Positions 20,628-28,273 of a DNA stretch of 39,934 bases are shown here, one piece after another (position 1 is the stretch's first letter; each line of letters begins with the position of its first letter). The notes beneath the pieces were generated by a model. The model did not search any database and was not told the origin of the DNA. It saw nothing but the letters and a program-made list of their open reading frames with translations. The position numbers and the translations under genes are program-made. The DNA is taken from the IMG/VR virus record IMGVR_UViG_3300045912_000487, positions 1 to 39,934 of that record. One strand, written 5' to 3'. This stretch comes from a virus.

Positions 20628-21311
20628 CTAGGCTCTGACGACGGCCCACTTGGCCTTCGCGCCGGGCTGGACGATGCGGTACTGCCCCTTGCCGAAACGC
20701 TGGTCGAGAACGGACGTGTCGGGTCGCGCTGACCCGTGCCACAACCAGCCTGACGGTGTGCCCGGACGGGCGGGTGCGCCCGGCGCGGCGCCCGGGTTGC
20801 CCGGGTCGTTCGCCGCGTTCTGAGCGGGTGGCGGGGCCACCGGCTGCTGCGCCTGCCAGTCGGCATAGTCGGCCTGGGCCTGGGCGCGCTCGCCGCTCAT
20901 GCGGCGCAGCTCGTCGGCCTGCTGGTCCGTGAGCCCCTGCTGGGACTGTGCGAACTGGCGCATGATGGCGTTCCGGGCCGCGTCGAGCTGGCGCCGCTGG
21001 GCGACCTGGTCGCGCTGGTTGAAGCTCGACCAGAAGGTGCCCCGGGCTGAGTGCTGCTGGCCGACCTGCCGGTACGCCTGCATGTAGAGCCGCCCGTCGG
21101 GGGCGCGCGCGAGCCGGTAGACGAGGTTCCCATCCTCGGCGACCTCCTCCGGCATCAGGTCCCGCGTGTACCCGGCCTCGTTGAGCTGGGCCGCCGTATC
21201 GAAGGCGAGCGAGCGGCGGCGCGGGTTGAACAGGCCGGGCAGCCCCGCGATCCCCTGGTTCGCCAGGTCGATGCGGGACTGAAAGCCTGCGCTTACCGGA
21301 AGTGTCATCAT
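20628..21311 (-). CDS. Virion protein (227 aa)
   Basis: ATG 21311 follows GGGAGG and overlaps the upstream stop (ATGA). The N-terminal part contains SRIDLANQGIAGLPGLFNPR. A helical, Gln-rich middle (RRQLDAARNAIMRQFAQSQQ) is followed by a Pro/Ala linker and a C-terminal beta-type segment (GWLWHGSARPDTSVLDQRFG, QYRIVQPGAKAKWAVVRA). The order suggests another internal or tail-tip structural protein. No family was recognised. Confidence 0.65.
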   Translation of the reverse strand: MMTLPVSAGFQSRIDLANQGIAGLPGLFNPRRRSLAFDTAAQLNEAGYTRDLMPEEVAEDGNLVYRLARAPDGRLYMQAYRQVGQQHSARGTFWSSFNQRDQVAQRRQLDAARNAIMRQFAQSQQGLTDQQADELRRMSGERAQAQADYADWQAQQPVAPPPAQNAANDPGNPGAAPGAPARPGTPSGWLWHGSARPDTSVLDQRFGKGQYRIVQPGAKAKWAVVRA

Positions 21312-21958
21312 GTCCTCCCGACGCGGATGGGGGCGGCGGATATCGAGCGCTCGGTCCACCACCCAGAATCCGCCGGGTCCTGCACCTTGTATTTGCACGT
21401 CAGCGTCACCGCGCCGAGACCGAGCTTCCGCTTCTCGCGGTAGCCGTGAATCGAGGTGTGACTGAACGTCCCTGAGGGCCCGGTGTGAGTGTCGAGCGCA
21501 TCGGCGTCGACCGCCCCCGTCGAACCGATGTCGTAGGACATCCAGTTCTCCTTGTTCGGGGTGCCCGAGTGGGGTCGCGCGCCGATCTTCACGTCGTAGT
21601 CGCCGGGCAGGGGGAGGGTGATAGAGGGGCCGACCGTGGCGAGGTCCCCGTAGCCAGTCGCGCCCGTCCGCTGTTCGCTGTTCGGGACGAGGGCGAACAG
21701 CGGCACCTGATTCCCGACCGCCTCCCAGCGATACACGCTCGGCGCGTTCGTGCGGAACCGGAAGTGCCACACGATCCCGTTGGTCGAGTCGGCCAGGTAG
21801 TAGACCTCGTCGCCATCCTGCGGAGCGACCGGCAGGTCCGTGACGAGAGGCGGCCGCACGGCCGCCAAGAGCCCGCGCCGCACCGAGGCCATCACCGCCG
21901 GATCGCGCAGGCCCGCGACGATCTCCTCGCGCATCGGGGTGTCGGGCCAGCGGGTCAC
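21308..21958 (-). CDS. Beta-rich virion protein (216 aa)
   Basis: GTG 21958 overlaps the nozzle-like gene stop (GTGA). After a helical start, residues 45-216 look like beta sandwich: DEVYYLADSTNGIVWHFRFR, PSITLPLPGDYDVKIGARPH, AVTLTCKYKVQDPADSGWWT. It resembles small tail or head-surface proteins of many phages that have a jelly-roll or Ig-like fold. The exact role is unknown. Confidence 0.65.
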   Translation of the reverse strand: MTRWPDTPMREEIVAGLRDPAVMASVRRGLLAAVRPPLVTDLPVAPQDGDEVYYLADSTNGIVWHFRFRTNAPSVYRWEAVGNQVPLFALVPNSEQRTGATGYGDLATVGPSITLPLPGDYDVKIGARPHSGTPNKENWMSYDIGSTGAVDADALDTHTGPSGTFSHTSIHGYREKRKLGLGAVTLTCKYKVQDPADSGWWTERSISAAPIRVGRT

Positions 21959-24000
21959 AGGGGCCTCCGGGAGCGCCGCAGGGTCAGGCCGATCCGGGTG
22001 ATCTCGGTCTTCTGCTCAGTCGTCTGGGTGGCGGTCTTGGTGAGCCGGACCTGGTGCAGGGCGGCCTTCGCCCCCACATCGTGCACGTAGGGCTTGGTCA
22101 GATCGGCGTTCTTGGAGGCCATCGAGGACAGGTTGGTCACGATCTCGGCGTCCGAGTCGAGCGCCTGCTTGGAGGAGACGAGCCCCCCGAGCGTCGAGCC
22201 CGAGCCGCCCGTGTCGTACAGGTTGGCCTCGATCGCCACCTCGAGCAGGCGCTCGTCCACGTCGGCGCCGGCCTCGCGGGCAAGGCGGGCCGAGCCGTTC
22301 ATCTCAAGCACCGGGCTGGTCCCGTCGTCGTCGCGGGCCGGGCCGGTGCCGTCGAGCGCCGGGCCGTAGTCGAGCACCCGGCCCTGGTCGAGGTCCTGGA
22401 CGGCCAGGATCCGGTCCGCCTCGCCTGCCACGCGCGAGCTGAACATGTAGCGGGGCTCGTGGTTCGAGATCGGCCCGAGCCAGCGCGGGTTGAAGCGGCC
22501 GCCCTCGTCGAAGGGGTAGACGTACCAGCACCGCTTCGTGCCGCCGTTTCCGACCGACAGGTAGACGACCAGCACCCCGTCCTTCTCGCCGATCACGCAG
22601 CGGTCGGTCGCGGGGTCGAAGGCGGCCGCCATCTGCTGCCACTCCCGGGTGACCTTCCCGGCCGTCAGCCCCCGCACCCGCCCGCCCGCGTAGACCCAGA
22701 CGTCCTCCGACCCGCCCCAGACCGGGCCGATCGAGAGCGTGTGGGCCGAGCGGATGTCCAGGCACCCCGCGCCCTCGCCGCCGGGGAGCATGGCCTGGTC
22801 GAGCGCCCCGTAGACCCCGTAGATCCCGTAGGCGTTGCGGCGCTTCAGGACGATCAGGGGGTTCTCCGAGGGGAGCAGCGCCACGCACTCGTCGGCGTCG
22901 TTGGGCGAGGGGACGTCGATGAAGTCCATCAGGAAGTCGAGGTGGTTCTCGGACTCGTTGACCGGCTCTGTCGACGGGAGGGCAAACCCCGGGTAGGTAC
23001 CGATGTTCCACCCCTGGGGCCCTACGTACACTCGGCTTTTGTGCTGAGCCACACCAGTGCCCCAGAGGGAGTCCTTGTGCGAGGCGACGTCCTTGAATGG
23101 GCACTTGCGCACGATGCTGTAGCTCGACTTCGTGGTGAGGTTCGGCGAGTAGTTGGTATCCCAGGTGATGCTCGTGTCGCTGCCGACCGCGTTGATCTCT
23201 GAGCACTTGGGGTTCGGGGAGCCGCCGAACGGGATGATGAGAAGGCAGTCGCGCTCGGGCTGGGTCGTGAGGATCGAGATGTCCGAGTTCCACTTGGTCC
23301 CGTATCCGGTCACCGTCGAACCAGAGGTCGTCACCGTTCCGGCGTCGTAGATCGAGACGACGGGAGCACTCACACCGGTCAGGCTCGGCGCGATCGTGAC
23401 GACGCTCGCCGAACTCGACCGTAGGGCTTCCAGCGTGAGAACCGATGTCGTCGCCGCGACGATCTTCTTGGAGGAGTGGAACTTCGCGGAGGGGTAGACG
23501 AACGCCCCGACATCGGGCGGGACCGAGAACACGACATCGCGGATCGTCGCCTCACCATCGGTCGTGGTCCCGGTGAGGTCGCTCGCGGTCCCGGCCGAGG
23601 CGGCCCCGGCGTAGCGGCGCATCGGCGTCAGGCCGTCCTGCGCGCACCACAGAAGCTCATCGTTGTAGACCGCGCGCGGCAGGTACACGACCGAGCCCGC
23701 GAACAGGGCAGTACCCGCCGAGGCGCTGTTGTGGATGAAAAGGTCGCCGTCGTCGTCTCCGGTGACCGTCCTCGTCACGCCGGCCAGGACGAACTTGTTG
23801 CGCGCCACCGCCACGAGGTTGTCGGCCACGTCGGCGGTCGTGCCGTCGTAGCGCCAGCCGCGGCGCTGGCGGATGAGCCCCTGGGGCATGATCGCGTCGG
23901 CCCCGCGCTCCAACGCCCGCAGCGGGAGCTGATGGGCCGGAAGGTCCGTGACCACCCCGTCCGAGCCGGGGCGCTCGATCCACAGCGTGCGGCGCGGCAT
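21955..24000 (-). CDS. Tail nozzle-like protein (T7 gp12 / P22 gp10 type)
   Basis: 681 residues, starting at ATG 24000 in a TGATG overlap. It is almost all beta, with repeated aromatic-glycine strands (VVYLPRAVYNDELLWCAQDG, KSRVYVGPQGWNIGTYPGFA, VWVYAGGRVRGLTAGKVTRE, CWYVYPFDEGGRFNPRWLGP), as in beta-propeller or nozzle proteins. N-terminal LPAHQLPLRALERGADAIMP is typical of nozzle or stabilisation proteins that start by binding the adaptor. It follows the adaptor gene by one gene, as nozzle follows adaptor in T7-like phages. Assignment is by size, composition and order. Confidence 0.6.
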   Translation of the reverse strand: MPRRTLWIERPGSDGVVTDLPAHQLPLRALERGADAIMPQGLIRQRRGWRYDGTTADVADNLVAVARNKFVLAGVTRTVTGDDDGDLFIHNSASAGTALFAGSVVYLPRAVYNDELLWCAQDGLTPMRRYAGAASAGTASDLTGTTTDGEATIRDVVFSVPPDVGAFVYPSAKFHSSKKIVAATTSVLTLEALRSSSASVVTIAPSLTGVSAPVVSIYDAGTVTTSGSTVTGYGTKWNSDISILTTQPERDCLLIIPFGGSPNPKCSEINAVGSDTSITWDTNYSPNLTTKSSYSIVRKCPFKDVASHKDSLWGTGVAQHKSRVYVGPQGWNIGTYPGFALPSTEPVNESENHLDFLMDFIDVPSPNDADECVALLPSENPLIVLKRRNAYGIYGVYGALDQAMLPGGEGAGCLDIRSAHTLSIGPVWGGSEDVWVYAGGRVRGLTAGKVTREWQQMAAAFDPATDRCVIGEKDGVLVVYLSVGNGGTKRCWYVYPFDEGGRFNPRWLGPISNHEPRYMFSSRVAGEADRILAVQDLDQGRVLDYGPALDGTGPARDDDGTSPVLEMNGSARLAREAGADVDERLLEVAIEANLYDTGGSGSTLGGLVSSKQALDSDAEIVTNLSSMASKNADLTKPYVHDVGAKAALHQVRLTKTATQTTEQKTEITRIGLTLRRSRRPL

Positions 24001-24650
24001 CAGCGACCCGTCCTTCTGGCCCACTCGGCACGGGCCGCCATCGCCTGCTCGCGCATCTGGTCCCGCACGGCGGGCTCGGCGTGGAGGAACTGGCGCCGCC
24101 AAACCCGGGCGGGGCGCGTGTTCCACTTGCCCGCCCCCGATCCGAAGACCGAGAGCTGGCGCACGGCCTTGACCTGGTGCGGGTAATCGCCGGGGTCGCG
24201 CTCCTCGCGCACGCGCGCAGGCGGCATCCGGTGGCCGTAGAGCCGGGCCGTGTAGATCGGAAGGAGATCGCGCGCGACGGCCTCGGCCGCGCCCTCTTCC
24301 CAGGAGAGCGGGCCGCTGCCGGGATCGTGGACCTGCCCGTCGGCCTGTCCTGAGTGGGGGTTGCGGCCCCACTGCATCTGGTGAAGGCCCTCGTGCAGGA
24401 GCTGCCGGGCGGCGCGGACCTGCCCCTGGTCGAGTCTGCCGCGCGTCCCGTACCGGGCGGCGAGCGACTCGATCCCGGGGCGCCCGGCCGGTCCGAACCC
24501 GACGACGCCGGCCTGCGCATAGGCGTCTGGCATGTTCGGCACGTCGCCGTAGGCGACCGAGAAGTCCCGAACGGGGAAGCCGACCTGGGTGAGCCAGTTG
24601 CGGGTGTGGGCCGCGAGCTCGTTGACGGGAGGAGGGACGGGGTAGGTCAT
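24000..24650 (-). CDS. Putative HEXXH zinc metalloprotease in tail module
   Basis: 216 residues from ATG 24650 (ATGA coupling). The motif LLHEGLHQM gives H86-E87-x2-H90, the zincin active-site pattern. About 28 residues on, SWEEGAAEAVARDL (E118/E119) supplies a plausible third ligand or catalytic acid. Before it, AYGDVPNMPDAYAQAGVVGF and GRLDQGQVRAARQ are compatible with a small M-type peptidase. It lies between adaptor and nozzle genes, so it may be a virion-borne protease or a maturation enzyme. Activity is inferred from the motif only. Confidence 0.65.
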   Translation of the reverse strand: MTYPVPPPVNELAAHTRNWLTQVGFPVRDFSVAYGDVPNMPDAYAQAGVVGFGPAGRPGIESLAARYGTRGRLDQGQVRAARQLLHEGLHQMQWGRNPHSGQADGQVHDPGSGPLSWEEGAAEAVARDLLPIYTARLYGHRMPPARVREERDPGDYPHQVKAVRQLSVFGSGAGKWNTRPARVWRRQFLHAEPAVRDQMREQAMAARAEWARRTGR

Positions 24651-25288
24651 CGCCCGAACCCCCGCAGGAACACCTTCGACGCCCCCGCGCCCATCCGCCG
24701 GTTCATGTAGGCCCGCAGGCCCTCGCGCAGCTCGGCCGTCGCGGCCGCCGCTCCGCGGGCGAGGTCGAAGTCCTCCTCCGACTGGGCGATCCGGTAGACC
24801 GCCTCCTCGGCGATGAGGTCGTGGAACTCGGTGGGCATCTCGGACGGGGTGTCTCCGTCGGCAGAAAGCGCCACCGGGCGCTGGACGTAGTGGATCGTCG
24901 CGGCCGCCGTGACGGTCGTGGTCGGGACGGGCCACACGCGGATCGTCGTGGAGGCCCCGTCGACGACGTACACCTGCGGCCCGGTCGAGAGCGTCGTGCC
25001 CGCGGCCTGGGCGGCGCGGTACTGGGCCAGCTCGGCGCGCGTGATGGGCTGGAGGACGTAGGTGCCCTGGCGGATCGAGAGGATCTCGGTCACGTCGGCC
25101 GGGATGGTCACGGTCTCCGTGTTCGCGGTGAAGTTCAGCGAGGCCGTGGCCTCAAGGAGCCGGAACTCGGCCGCCAGGCGGTAGCGGGCCTGGTTGATCG
25201 CCGTGTTGATCTGGGTCGTCTTGGCCGCGTCGCCGGTCGAGATCGTGAGGCGGTCCCGGACGTAGGTGCGAAGCTCCCCGTAGTTCAC
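24647..25288 (-). CDS. Head-to-tail adaptor, T7 gp11-like
   Basis: 213 residues. It begins MNYGELRTYVRDRLTISTGD, followed by INTAINQARYRLAAEFRLLE, then strand-rich TVTIPADVTEILSIRQGTYV and TIRVWPVPTTTVTAAATIHY, then FHDLIAEEAVYRIAQSEEDF and a long helix. This helix-strand-helix layout with a dodecamer-type N-terminal helix bundle is that of podovirus adaptor (tail tubular A) proteins. ATG 25288 overlaps the previous stop (ATGA). Confidence 0.75.
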   Translation of the reverse strand: MNYGELRTYVRDRLTISTGDAAKTTQINTAINQARYRLAAEFRLLEATASLNFTANTETVTIPADVTEILSIRQGTYVLQPITRAELAQYRAAQAAGTTLSTGPQVYVVDGASTTIRVWPVPTTTVTAAATIHYVQRPVALSADGDTPSEMPTEFHDLIAEEAVYRIAQSEEDFDLARGAAAATAELREGLRAYMNRRMGAGASKVFLRGFGR

Positions 25289-26520
25289 GACCCGACCCCC
25301 ATGGTCATGAGCATCGGCTGGGCGGCAGCCGCGGGGGGCTCCTCAAACGGCCCGAAGGCGGCGTAGATGAACTGCCGCGCGGTGGCATCGGCGGTCGTCC
25401 AGTCGAGCGTGTAACCGTCGGCGTCCATCGTTGACACGTCGCACTCCGCGTTGACCGTGGTCGGCTGGGTGCAGAAGCCGAGGAACTTCGTATCGCTGCT
25501 GCGCTGGTCCGTGTCGGAGTCGGCGGTCGCGTCGGCCGACTGGACCCAGGTGTGGCCCTCGCGCACGCCGTCCGCGCCGCCGACCGTGAAGCGCATGTCC
25601 GTGGTGTCGAGGGCGGTGTTGGCGACCTTGTTCCAGCCGAGCGCGAGCAAGGCGGCGGGCTTGAAGCCGACCCCGGTGGTCGCCTTGGTGCCGACCGAGG
25701 TGCGCTGGGTCTCCGCCCCGACCTTGAACTGGCCGCCCTTGATGCACAGATAGCCGAACGCCTGCGAGGAGGACATGGTGCCCGACCACGTCAGCGTGAA
25801 GCCGGTCGCGTCGAACGAGGCGAGCGCGGCGTGGAGCACGTTGCTGGTGCTTGTCGACGAGGACGCGCAGAGCACCTTGTCGGTGACCTGGCGGCTCACC
25901 GTGTCCATCGTCGCCTGACCGTCGCGGTCGCGGATCGCCGCCGCGCCCTGGGCGGTTGAGGCCGAGGCGAAACCGAGCGTCAGGTTGTGCTCGGTGAAGC
26001 TGTTGTTGATGTTGGCGATGTTGGTCGCCGTCAGCAGGAAGTCCGGCTGGAAGCCGGGAGCGGTGTAGCTGACGTTTCCGGTCGCGCCCGGCGTCGCGTT
26101 CGTGGCCGCGAAAACGTTGGTGATGTCCGTCCCGCCGAGCGCCAGATAGTGGACGAGGATCGCCGTGGAGGGCGCGTCGGACCAGTTGATCGTGAAGCCG
26201 TCGGTGTCGTGGCTCACGAAGTCCGCGATGGCATCGAGCGTCGGCGTCCCATCGCTCAGCATGCGGATGCACTGTGTGTTGAACGACGAGCGTCCGGCGT
26301 TCGAGGAGGCCGCCGCGTTGTCGCTCGCTCCGACGTAGACCCACCGCTGGGTCGAGGACACCGCCACGCCGAACATCTGCTGGATCGTCGCCGCCGAGAA
26401 GCCGTGCGCGGTGTTGCGCGTCGCCCAGAACAGGACGACCTTCGGCTGGAATCCGAGCCCGCTGATGCTCTGGTTGCCCGTCGTCGTCGGGCTGGTGATG
26501 ACGCCCTTGTACGCCTTCAC
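25285..26520 (-). CDS. Virion protein made of three tandem beta repeats
   Basis: 411 residues from GTG 26520. Three units of about 130 residues are visible. Each has a G-F-x-P start followed by hydrophobic strands (LGFQPKVVLFWAT, PGFQPDFLLTAT, VGFKPAALLALG) and an end block of the form DG(F/Y)T-x-x-W (DGFTINWSDAP, TGFTLTWSGTM, DGYTLDWTTAD) followed by aromatic strands (YLALGG, YLCIKGG, YAAFGP). Threefold repetition in one chain suggests a trimer-like pseudo-symmetric tail or fibre part. The last 20 residues are a Pro/Ala/Met tail. Confidence 0.75.
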   Translation of the reverse strand: MKAYKGVITSPTTTGNQSISGLGFQPKVVLFWATRNTAHGFSAATIQQMFGVAVSSTQRWVYVGASDNAAASSNAGRSSFNTQCIRMLSDGTPTLDAIADFVSHDTDGFTINWSDAPSTAILVHYLALGGTDITNVFAATNATPGATGNVSYTAPGFQPDFLLTATNIANINNSFTEHNLTLGFASASTAQGAAAIRDRDGQATMDTVSRQVTDKVLCASSSTSTSNVLHAALASFDATGFTLTWSGTMSSSQAFGYLCIKGGQFKVGAETQRTSVGTKATTGVGFKPAALLALGWNKVANTALDTTDMRFTVGGADGVREGHTWVQSADATADSDTDQRSSDTKFLGFCTQPTTVNAECDVSTMDADGYTLDWTTADATARQFIYAAFGPFEEPPAAAAQPMLMTMGVGS

Positions 26521-26711
26521 GGCCGCCTCAGATCACGGTCGGCAAGCGCCTGCGGGACGAGGATGTACGTCTCGGTCGGCTCGTGGTAGACGATCCAGTC
26601 GCCCGCCTCGGCGAACAGGGTGGGGAAGCCGCCCAGCCCGGTGCGCTCGGTCGCCTGCTTGGCGACGACCGCCCGGTTGCCCTGACGTAGGATGCGGGGC
26701 TCGTAGCCCAA
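26517..26711 (-). CDS. Small tail-associated protein (64 aa)
   Basis: TTG 26711 has a GAGGAGG site 5 bases upstream, inside the end of the spike gene. The 64 residues include GDWIVYHEPTETYILVPQAL, a beta-hairpin-like segment. The frame stops in a GTGA overlap with the triple-repeat gene. It may be a small tail chaperone or tail-needle partner. No family was recognised. Confidence 0.6.
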   Translation of the reverse strand: MGYEPRILRQGNRAVVAKQATERTGLGGFPTLFAEAGDWIVYHEPTETYILVPQALADRDLRRP

Positions 26712-27992
26712 CTACGCCTCCTCGGCCCCGTCCAGAAGCTCGGCCACCTCGGCGACGAGCAGGTCGGTGTTCACCGCGACCTCGCGCGCACGCTCGGCGT
26801 AGCCGGCCTCGCGCCGCTCCTCGAAGCGGGCGGCGAGCGCCAGCGCCCGGCCCTGCTGCTGGGCCATCCGGTGCAGCACCCGCTCGGACAGGGCCGACCG
26901 CAGCTCGGGGCTGATCCGGTGCGGGTTGGGGAGCGGCGGAGGCGGGGGGGGCTCGGGCTCGGGATCCGGCGGGGGCGGCGGCGGGGGCGCGCCCTGCGGC
27001 TGGATCCAGGCCGGGCCGTATCCGAGGGCCGGAGAGCCGGGCCGCAGGCGGAAGTCGCCGCCCGCCGGGTCGGTGAAGCCGGGGTCGGCGTCGCCGGTCA
27101 CGCAGTCGACGAGCGCCACCCGGTCCCCGATGCCGGGCTGCACGAGCTGGGCGGTCCCGCCGAAGCGCGTGAGGAAGCACCACTCCACGACGTTCCCGAC
27201 CGGGCGGGGGGCGCCGGAGGGCGCGTAGGACTCGATCAGGTAGCCGCCGCCGCCGGACTGGCCCCCAGGGCGGCCGTGGCCGGCCCCGATGATGGAGCGG
27301 GCGAGGCGGTTGCGCTCGCTCGCTCCGGTCAGGCCGGCCGAGGGGTTCGCGCTGGCGTTCTCGGCCGAGAAGGCCGCCGCCGATCCGCAGCCCCAGATGA
27401 CCAGGCCGGAGAAGTCGCCCTCGTCGCAGTTGGGGTAGAGGTGCAGGGGGAACCAGCCCGCGTCGTAGATGAGCGAGTCGGTGATGCGCGGGCGCAGGCA
27501 GTGCTTCAGGTAGAAGGGGTGGTCGTGCGTGTCCTTCCACTTGCCCTGGAGGTGCACGCGCCCCTCCGACCACACGAAGCCCTCGAAGGGTTGCGAGGTG
27601 CTGGGCCCGAGCGGGGTGAGCATGATCCGGCGCGAGCCGTCGGTCGGCCGGTCGACCGCGACGCAGCCGAGGAAGCCGACGTCCCGGCCCGAGAGGACCG
27701 CGCCGTTGATGCCGCGCCGCTCGCGCGTGTCCCAGAAGATGCCCTCGTAGGTCACGCCGGAGTACGAGCCGCCCAAGAAGTCCGTGACCCGGACCTGGAA
27801 GCCCTGGCCGAGGTGCCCACGCGTGTCCTTGACGGCGCGGCCGGGCTCGCCGTGGTCGAACGCTCGGTAGGTGAGCCCCGACTTGCGCGGGAGGCTCGGG
27901 TACGTGCCCAGGCCCATGAGGATGACGTCGCCCGCCTGGGCGGCGGAGACGACCGAGGCGATGGTGCTGGGGGTGGCGGGGCGTTCGGCCAT
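26712..27992 (-). CDS. Beta-helix tail spike with polyproline linker
   Basis: 426 residues. Residues 1-300 show pectate-lyase-like right-handed beta-helix rungs with repeated short strands (GDVILMGLGTYPSL, VRVTDFLGGSYSGVTYEGIF, GAVLSGRDVGFLGCVAVDRP, IYDAGWFPLHLYPNCDEGDF, SGLVIWGCGSAAAFSAENAS). Then comes a linker of almost pure Pro and acidic residues (PPPPPPPDPEPEPPPPPP), then a C-terminal helix (LRSALSERVLHRMAQQQGRA ... LLVAEVAELLDGAEEA) likely to trimerise. Such spikes bind or cut host surface glycans. No catalytic residues were identified. The order of helix and linker is unusual, with trimeriser at the end. Confidence 0.8.
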   Translation of the reverse strand: MAERPATPSTIASVVSAAQAGDVILMGLGTYPSLPRKSGLTYRAFDHGEPGRAVKDTRGHLGQGFQVRVTDFLGGSYSGVTYEGIFWDTRERRGINGAVLSGRDVGFLGCVAVDRPTDGSRRIMLTPLGPSTSQPFEGFVWSEGRVHLQGKWKDTHDHPFYLKHCLRPRITDSLIYDAGWFPLHLYPNCDEGDFSGLVIWGCGSAAAFSAENASANPSAGLTGASERNRLARSIIGAGHGRPGGQSGGGGYLIESYAPSGAPRPVGNVVEWCFLTRFGGTAQLVQPGIGDRVALVDCVTGDADPGFTDPAGGDFRLRPGSPALGYGPAWIQPQGAPPPPPPPDPEPEPPPPPPLPNPHRISPELRSALSERVLHRMAQQQGRALALAARFEERREAGYAERAREVAVNTDLLVAEVAELLDGAEEA

Positions 27993-28273
27993 CAGTCCTC
28001 CGGTGGGATGAGCGCCAGGGCGTCGGCGGCGCGGCTGTGGATCTCCGGGATCGCGCGGAAGGCGGCCTCGTTGACGATCCCGGTGAGGTGCCCGACGAGA
28101 TCGCCGCGCACGTTCTCCCAGGCCGCCAGGCGCGCGAGGAGGGCCTGGCGCTCCACCTCCGCCTCGCGCAGGCGCATGTCGGCGCCGTCGGCCTCGGTGC
28201 GGGCGAGCTGGGCGCGGGCGCTAGCCTCGTCGCGCTCGGCCCGGAGCCGATCGATGATCTCGTCCGGGGTCAC
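27992..28273 (-). CDS. Coiled-coil protein upstream of tail spike (93 aa)
   Basis: GTG 28273 overlaps the stop of the repeat protein (GTGA), and its own stop overlaps the spike start (TGATG). Residues 4-50 form one charged coil (IIDRLRAERDEASARAQLAR, LREAEVERQALLARLAAWEN). The rest is helical (LVGHLTGIVNEAAFRAIPEI). It may be a tail-fibre assembly helper given its place beside spike genes. No family was recognised. Confidence 0.65.
   Translation of the reverse strand: MTPDEIIDRLRAERDEASARAQLARTEADGADMRLREAEVERQALLARLAAWENVRGDLVGHLTGIVNEAAFRAIPEIHSRAADALALIPPED

Noticed and set aside
26100-26120. GCGAAAACGTT near 26107 as a fourth copy of the 20-bp repeat
   Set aside because: Only the central CGAAAACG core is shared; the GCTTG/CAAGC arms are absent and it lies in ordinary coding sequence.
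26930-27000. G-rich/C-rich tract as a possible structural DNA signal or recombination site
   Set aside because: It is the polyproline linker codons of the spike protein (PPPPPPPDPEPEPPPPPP).
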